A stretch of DNA of 64,000 bases from an uncultured Bacteroidota bacterium. Lineage in GTDB: Bacteria; Bacteroidota; Bacteroidia; Chitinophagales; Chitinophagaceae. Below the pieces are notes generated by a model. It did not search any database and had not been told where the DNA came from. It saw only the letters and a list, made by a program, of their open reading frames with translations. The position numbers were made by a program, and so were the translations under genes. The stretch spans positions 1 to 64,000 of the forward strand of contig CAILUU010000022.1 of NCBI GenBank assembly GCA_903837525.1, written 5' to 3'. Position 1 is the stretch's first letter. Each line of letters begins with the position of its first letter. Below are positions 59,090 through 64,000 of this stretch, in pieces.

Positions 59090-59657
59090 AAAGCAGCTTA
59101 ACTTCACCTTCAATTTTTTTATTCCAAATGGCTTGTTGGGCTTTTAGTATACCATTTTGTGTTTGCCCATCGTACTCATTTTGCATAGTTTGCAACTCGT
59201 TCATACTTTGAGTATAAATTTGGTTAAGTAACGTATTATAATTTTGTGTTGTAAATTTTACTTGTCTTAATTTTTTTACAAAATTACTAGTAGCTATATA
59301 ACTTACATTAAAATGATTTTGCTCATGCTGTAAAGCATACATAGATTCTTTACCTGGCTTAACCCAAGACCTTGATTTATCGAAATAGCAAATCACATTT
59401 ATACTTAATGAGCCTTTTCCATTTCTGGTTTTTAGCCCAGCGTTAAATCCAAAGCCAGAAGAAGTTTCGGCAATTGCCCTACCCTTTTGCATGGGTGCTC
59501 CTTTAAAATTTTCCCATACTAATTTTTTAGTGGGGTTAAAATATATAGTATCGGAGTTGGGATTTGCTGTAGGCTGCAAAAAATTTATTTGCACAGCAAG
59601 TTGTGCATTAGAAATAGTTGCTGTAGATACTAAAAATAAAAAAAGGATAAATCGCAT
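59079..59657 (-). CDS. DUF922-type predicted secreted Zn-dependent protease
   Basis: Signal peptide MRFILFLFLVSTATISNA; LQHEQNHFNVSYIATSNFVKKLR. Confidence 0.75.
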   Translation of the reverse strand: MRFILFLFLVSTATISNAQLAVQINFLQPTANPNSDTIYFNPTKKLVWENFKGAPMQKGRAIAETSSGFGFNAGLKTRNGKGSLSINVICYFDKSRSWVKPGKESMYALQHEQNHFNVSYIATSNFVKKLRQVKFTTQNYNTLLNQIYTQSMNELQTMQNEYDGQTQNGILKAQQAIWNKKIEGEVKLLSTR

Positions 59658-59699
59658 GGGTACTTCTTTAGTATGATAAATACAAAACAACAACAATAA

Positions 59700-60704
59700 T
59701 TATGCAGATAAATGTAGTTTAACCAATTTTACAACTTCGTTAACATCAATTTTATTCATACAATTGAAATGACCTCTAGGGCAAGTAGTTGTGCCATAAT
59801 TACTACAAGGTTGGCACGAAAGATTAAGGCAAATAGATGTAGAGTGTGCTTTTGTTTGATGTTGCAAAAATCTACTACCATAATAGGGCTCAACATCTAG
59901 CGCTGGGCTAGTACCACCCCATATAACCATGGTAGGCTTATTAAATGCACATGCTATATATAGCATCCCTGTATCATGAGAGATTACAAATTTTGCTTGC
60001 CTAACTAAATCTGCAGATTCGTTTAAATTAAATTTTCCGCAAGAATTATAAATTTTTATAGGATCAATAGAAGCTATATCATAACCGTCAAAAGCATCTT
60101 CGGGACCACCAACTAATATTATGGGATGATCAATTTTACTACAAAGTTCTTTTAGTTTATACACAGGTAATTTTTTGGTATAGTAGCTTGCACCTATAAC
60201 AACTACAATAAACCCTAAAACATGCGATGTAGGTAAATGATCTTGACTAACTTCATCTATTGTTGGAATAAAATAATCAAGCCCATAACCATCATCTCTT
60301 ATGCCAAGAGGAGCAACGGCATCTATACTTCGTTGTGTAATATGCCGATTAGGCATTACATCAATTTTTAATTTAGTAAGTAAAAATTTTTGTACGCTAA
60401 GTTTATTAATGGTAAACGTTTCTTTTTTTAAGGCTCGTTTTATTTTATTACTTCTAAAATTATTATGTAAGTCTATAACATAATCATACTCCTCTTTTTT
60501 GAATAAGTCAATCAACTCATTTAAATTATCCTCTAAATAATAAAACTTATCTATATAAGGATTATGCTGTGTTACTATTTTAAAAGTTTTTTTAGTAAGA
60601 AAATGGACAGTTGCATTGGACACTTGTTTTTTTACACAACGAAGTACCGGACTTGCCAAAACAATATCTCCAATGGAAGAAAAACGAATGATTAGAAATT
60701 TCAT
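59700..60704 (-). CDS. Glycosyltransferase family 9 (heptosyltransferase-like)
   Basis: MKFLIIRFSSIGDIVLASPVLRCVKKQ; FVISHDTGMLYIACAFNKPTMVIWGGTSP. Confidence 0.9.
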   Translation of the reverse strand: MKFLIIRFSSIGDIVLASPVLRCVKKQVSNATVHFLTKKTFKIVTQHNPYIDKFYYLEDNLNELIDLFKKEEYDYVIDLHNNFRSNKIKRALKKETFTINKLSVQKFLLTKLKIDVMPNRHITQRSIDAVAPLGIRDDGYGLDYFIPTIDEVSQDHLPTSHVLGFIVVVIGASYYTKKLPVYKLKELCSKIDHPIILVGGPEDAFDGYDIASIDPIKIYNSCGKFNLNESADLVRQAKFVISHDTGMLYIACAFNKPTMVIWGGTSPALDVEPYYGSRFLQHQTKAHSTSICLNLSCQPCSNYGTTTCPRGHFNCMNKIDVNEVVKLVKLHLSA

Positions 60705-60731
60705 TACACAAATTAAAACGAATTAAACTAA

Positions 60732-61961
60732 TTAATCTTCAACATAGTTTAAATCCTTATGAAAAGTTTCTTCGGTAAAGATTGCAGCAAGTACTGTAAC
60801 CAACATAATAATAATTGCTGTTATCCATCCACCGGTAACATAATCAGTTACGCCTCTAAATAATTTAAACATAGGCAGAATCATAATGGTTAACATCCCC
60901 CTAACCATATTAGGAATAGTGGTGGCTGCGGTTGCCCTAATATTTGTACCAAACTGCTCGGCACCCATAGTTACAAATATTGCCCAAAAGCCAGTACCAA
61001 ATCCTAATCCAGCACAAATCCAATACATTCTATTTGCACTACCATTCCATTGGGTAGTAAAAAATAACACCATAAAAATGGCTGTGATAAAATAAAAAAG
61101 ATACAACGCTTTTTTGCGGCTCTTAAATTTTTGGCTAATAAAACCTATTAACACATCGCCAATAGAAATGGCAGCATATGCATACATAATTGCTTTACCT
61201 GGATCTATCTTTTCAACTATGCCCATTTGCTGTCCAAATTCGCTACTAAACGAAACCAATACGCCTATTACAAACCAAGTAGGTAGACCAATTAAAATAC
61301 TGCACACATATTTTTTTAGTCTTTTTTTAGTGTTAAAAAGCATAAAGAAATTTCCACGCTGCACATTTGTCTTTTTTAAATCATTAAACATTCCCGATTC
61401 AAAAACAGAAATACGTAATACCAATAAAAGCATTCCTAAGCCGCCGCCAATAAAATAGCAAGTTCGCCAATCAAAATTTTGTTTCATAACAAATGCAACC
61501 ACTGCACCAGTTAAGCCTATACCTGCAACAAGCGATGTTGCAATGCCTCTTTTGTTTTTGGGTGTAAGCTCCGATACTAATGTAATACCAGCGCCTAGTT
61601 CACCAGCCAGCCCTATACCTGCAATAAAACGAACTAATTTAAATTGATCTGCTGTTTGAATAAACCCATTTGCAATATTTGCTAAAGAGTATAAAATTAT
61701 TGAACCAAACAAAACACTGAGTCTCCCTTTTTTATCTCCCATTACACCCCAAATAATTCCTCCAATTAGTAAACCAAACATTTGCCACATAATAATACTT
61801 TCGCCCTGCGATAATCTTTGTTGCTCACTAAGCCCTAAGGATGTTAAGCTTTCGACCCTTGTAATACTAAAAAGTAATAAATCGTAAATATCTACAAAAT
61901 AGCCTAAGGCAGCTACAATAACGGCTGTATTAAAAAGAGAGTGTGGCTTAGATTCCAGCAT
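60732..61961 (-). CDS. MFS transporter
   Basis: Multi-TM; GVMGDKKGRLSVLFGSIILYSLANIANG; RFIAGIGLAGELGAGITLVSELTPKNKRGIATSLV. Confidence 0.9.
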   Translation of the reverse strand: MLESKPHSLFNTAVIVAALGYFVDIYDLLLFSITRVESLTSLGLSEQQRLSQGESIIMWQMFGLLIGGIIWGVMGDKKGRLSVLFGSIILYSLANIANGFIQTADQFKLVRFIAGIGLAGELGAGITLVSELTPKNKRGIATSLVAGIGLTGAVVAFVMKQNFDWRTCYFIGGGLGMLLLVLRISVFESGMFNDLKKTNVQRGNFFMLFNTKKRLKKYVCSILIGLPTWFVIGVLVSFSSEFGQQMGIVEKIDPGKAIMYAYAAISIGDVLIGFISQKFKSRKKALYLFYFITAIFMVLFFTTQWNGSANRMYWICAGLGFGTGFWAIFVTMGAEQFGTNIRATAATTIPNMVRGMLTIMILPMFKLFRGVTDYVTGGWITAIIIMLVTVLAAIFTEETFHKDLNYVED

Positions 61962-62676
61962 TTTTCTTTTTTTCTTTTTTAGCTTGTATCATTTTATAAA
62001 TAATTGGTAAGGTAGATACCAATACAATTACAATAACAATAAGCTCTAACTTAGTTTGTAAAATAGGGAAAGCCTTATTTAAAAAATAACCTGCACATAC
62101 CATAGTTATTACCCATGCAAAACAACCCACTACATTATAAAAAAAATATTTCTTTTTATCCATTTCTACAATACCTGCAACAATTGGCGCAAACGTTCTT
62201 ATAAAAGGAACAAACCTTGCTACAATTACTGCAAAGCCTCCATTTTTATCGTAAAAATCTTTTGCTTGATGTAGAAATTTTTGTTTGAAAAAGAAGGTAT
62301 CTTTTCTATTGTATAAAGCTGTCCCACTTTTTCTGCCAAACCAATAGCCTACTGTATTTCCTAAAATACCAGCAATAGATATTAAAGCAATTAACACCAC
62401 TAAATCTAAGTAGGGATTTTGTATTCCTCCTAGTCCTATTACATTTAAAAACTGATGTGCTAAACCAGGCACAACAGTTTTATCTGCTTGTGTAATTACG
62501 TGTGCGTAAATACCTGTAACAAACAACAACGAATCGCCTGGTAAAAAAAAACCAGCAAACAAACCCGTTTCGGCAAATACTACAAACAACACTAGCCATA
62601 AGCCTCCATTGGCAATATACCATTGCGGCTGTAAAAGTTGTGTCCAATGAAAATCTAAAAAAATAAAATCTAACAT
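61948..62676 (-). CDS. DedA family membrane protein
   Basis: FAETGLFAGFFLPGDSLLFVTG; GNTVGYWFGRKSG; VARFVPFIRTFAPIVAGI. Confidence 0.92.
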   Translation of the reverse strand: MLDFIFLDFHWTQLLQPQWYIANGGLWLVLFVVFAETGLFAGFFLPGDSLLFVTGIYAHVITQADKTVVPGLAHQFLNVIGLGGIQNPYLDLVVLIALISIAGILGNTVGYWFGRKSGTALYNRKDTFFFKQKFLHQAKDFYDKNGGFAVIVARFVPFIRTFAPIVAGIVEMDKKKYFFYNVVGCFAWVITMVCAGYFLNKAFPILQTKLELIVIVIVLVSTLPIIYKMIQAKKEKKKNAGI

Positions 62677-62692
62677 GAAAATAATTTATTGT

Positions 62693-63958
62693 TTAAGGTG
62701 TTTCTAACTGCCCCTCCCACTTACTAACAGCAGCAGTTGCTAAAGCGTTTCCTAATACGTTTGTCATGGTTCGACCCATATCGCAAAAAACATCTATTGC
62801 TAAAATTAATCCAACGCCTTCTGGCGGTATGCCAAACATGGCACCTGTAGCCAATACTACAACTAACGAAGCCCTTGGTACGCCTGCAATTCCTTTGCTC
62901 GTTACTAAAAATACTAATAGCATAATTATTTGCTGCCCAACATCTCCTGTGATAGCAGTAACTCCAAAAGCTTGTGCAATAAACATACTTGCAAATGTCA
63001 TATACATCATACTACCATCTAAATTAAACGAATATCCAAGAGGCAAAACAAAACTTACAATTTTATTATTGCACCCAAAGCGTTCCATTTCTTCTACCAA
63101 TTTAGGGTAAACAGCCTCACTGCTTGCAGTGCTAAATGCAATACTCATGGGAGATGAAATTCGTCTTAACAAAACAGGTAACCTATTTTTTAAAATTAAA
63201 TAACCAACCGTTAATAATATACCCCAAAGAATGGCTAACCCAAAATAAAATTCGCCAATATATTTACCAAAAGTTACTAAAATACCTAAACCGTTTTTTG
63301 AAATAGCTGCAGCCATTGCACCAAAAACCCCAAGCGGTGCCAAGTACATTACGTAAGTCACCATTTTTAATACCACATGAGCTAAAGAATCTAACGCATT
63401 AATAATAGGTTCCCCTTTTTTACCAATGGCAGTTAATGCTATACCAAAAAAGACGGAAAATACGACTAGTTGTAAAATTTCATTTGTTGCCATAGCTTCT
63501 ACCACACTACGTGGTACCACATGTTCTACAAATTTTGCTAATGAAAAGCCTTTCGATTTTTCCATTAAATCGCTAACTGCAGCCATATCTGTATTACTAA
63601 TATTTGCACCAACACCAGGCTCAAAAATATTTACTAATATTAACCCAAGCCCCAACGAAATTAATGATGCCGTTATAAACCAAAGCATAGCTTTACCTCC
63701 TACTCTTCCCACCGTTTTCATATCACCTAACTTAGCAATACCAACAACCAATGTGGCAAATACTATGGGTGCTATTATCATTTGCACCATACGTAAAAAA
63801 ATAGTAGTAAGTAGTTTTGCATTATCTGCAAATACTTTTCTGCTTTCGGGTGGGTAATTATTATGTACTAAATAACCTACTATAATACCTAAAACCATAG
63901 CTATTAAAATGTACCAAGTAAGTTTACTTTTTTTTGTTGGTTGTTGAGTTACTTCCAT
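62693..63958 (-). CDS. Dicarboxylate/amino acid:cation symporter (DAACS family)
   Basis: FLRMVQMIIAPIVFATLVVGIAKLGD; AFSTASSEAVYPKLVEEMERFG; PLGYSFNLDGSMMYMTFASMFIAQ. Confidence 0.93.
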   Translation of the reverse strand: MEVTQQPTKKSKLTWYILIAMVLGIIVGYLVHNNYPPESRKVFADNAKLLTTIFLRMVQMIIAPIVFATLVVGIAKLGDMKTVGRVGGKAMLWFITASLISLGLGLILVNIFEPGVGANISNTDMAAVSDLMEKSKGFSLAKFVEHVVPRSVVEAMATNEILQLVVFSVFFGIALTAIGKKGEPIINALDSLAHVVLKMVTYVMYLAPLGVFGAMAAAISKNGLGILVTFGKYIGEFYFGLAILWGILLTVGYLILKNRLPVLLRRISSPMSIAFSTASSEAVYPKLVEEMERFGCNNKIVSFVLPLGYSFNLDGSMMYMTFASMFIAQAFGVTAITGDVGQQIIMLLVFLVTSKGIAGVPRASLVVVLATGAMFGIPPEGVGLILAIDVFCDMGRTMTNVLGNALATAAVSKWEGQLETP

Positions 63959-64000
63959 ATGCAAAATATTGATTGTGCAATATAATACTAATTCAACTTT

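Overview
64 kb of AT-rich chromosome from a Bacteroidetes bacterium; a Chitinophagaceae-like lineage is inferred from gene content and TAnnTTTG-type promoters, not proven. Most of the window is housekeeping: der, era, ddl, tilS, etfBA, ispE, folC, fbp, hppD, purK/purE, gcvP, mntR-mntH and an RND efflux operon. Features missing from the ORF track include: (i) a partial secreted beta-helix protein of at least 1319 codons on the minus strand at 1..3957; (ii) an initiator-type tRNA-Met; (iii) a TPP riboswitch in front of a TonB-dependent receptor, with a plausible mutually exclusive switch helix; (iv) several gene remnants, including a 129-bp duplicate of a universal-stress-protein 3' end. The least explained signal is a set of short repeat words: a GCCAACT-type heptamer, GAATGTCGAATTTT-type words, a GTCAGAC pair and a ~55-bp element. 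They occur in intergenic DNA, touch the start and stop codons of der and era, and appear to have entered tilS (twice), ispE and yggS in frame. No CRISPR array, defence island or intact transposon was found. All family calls come from reading the sequence; no database search was run.
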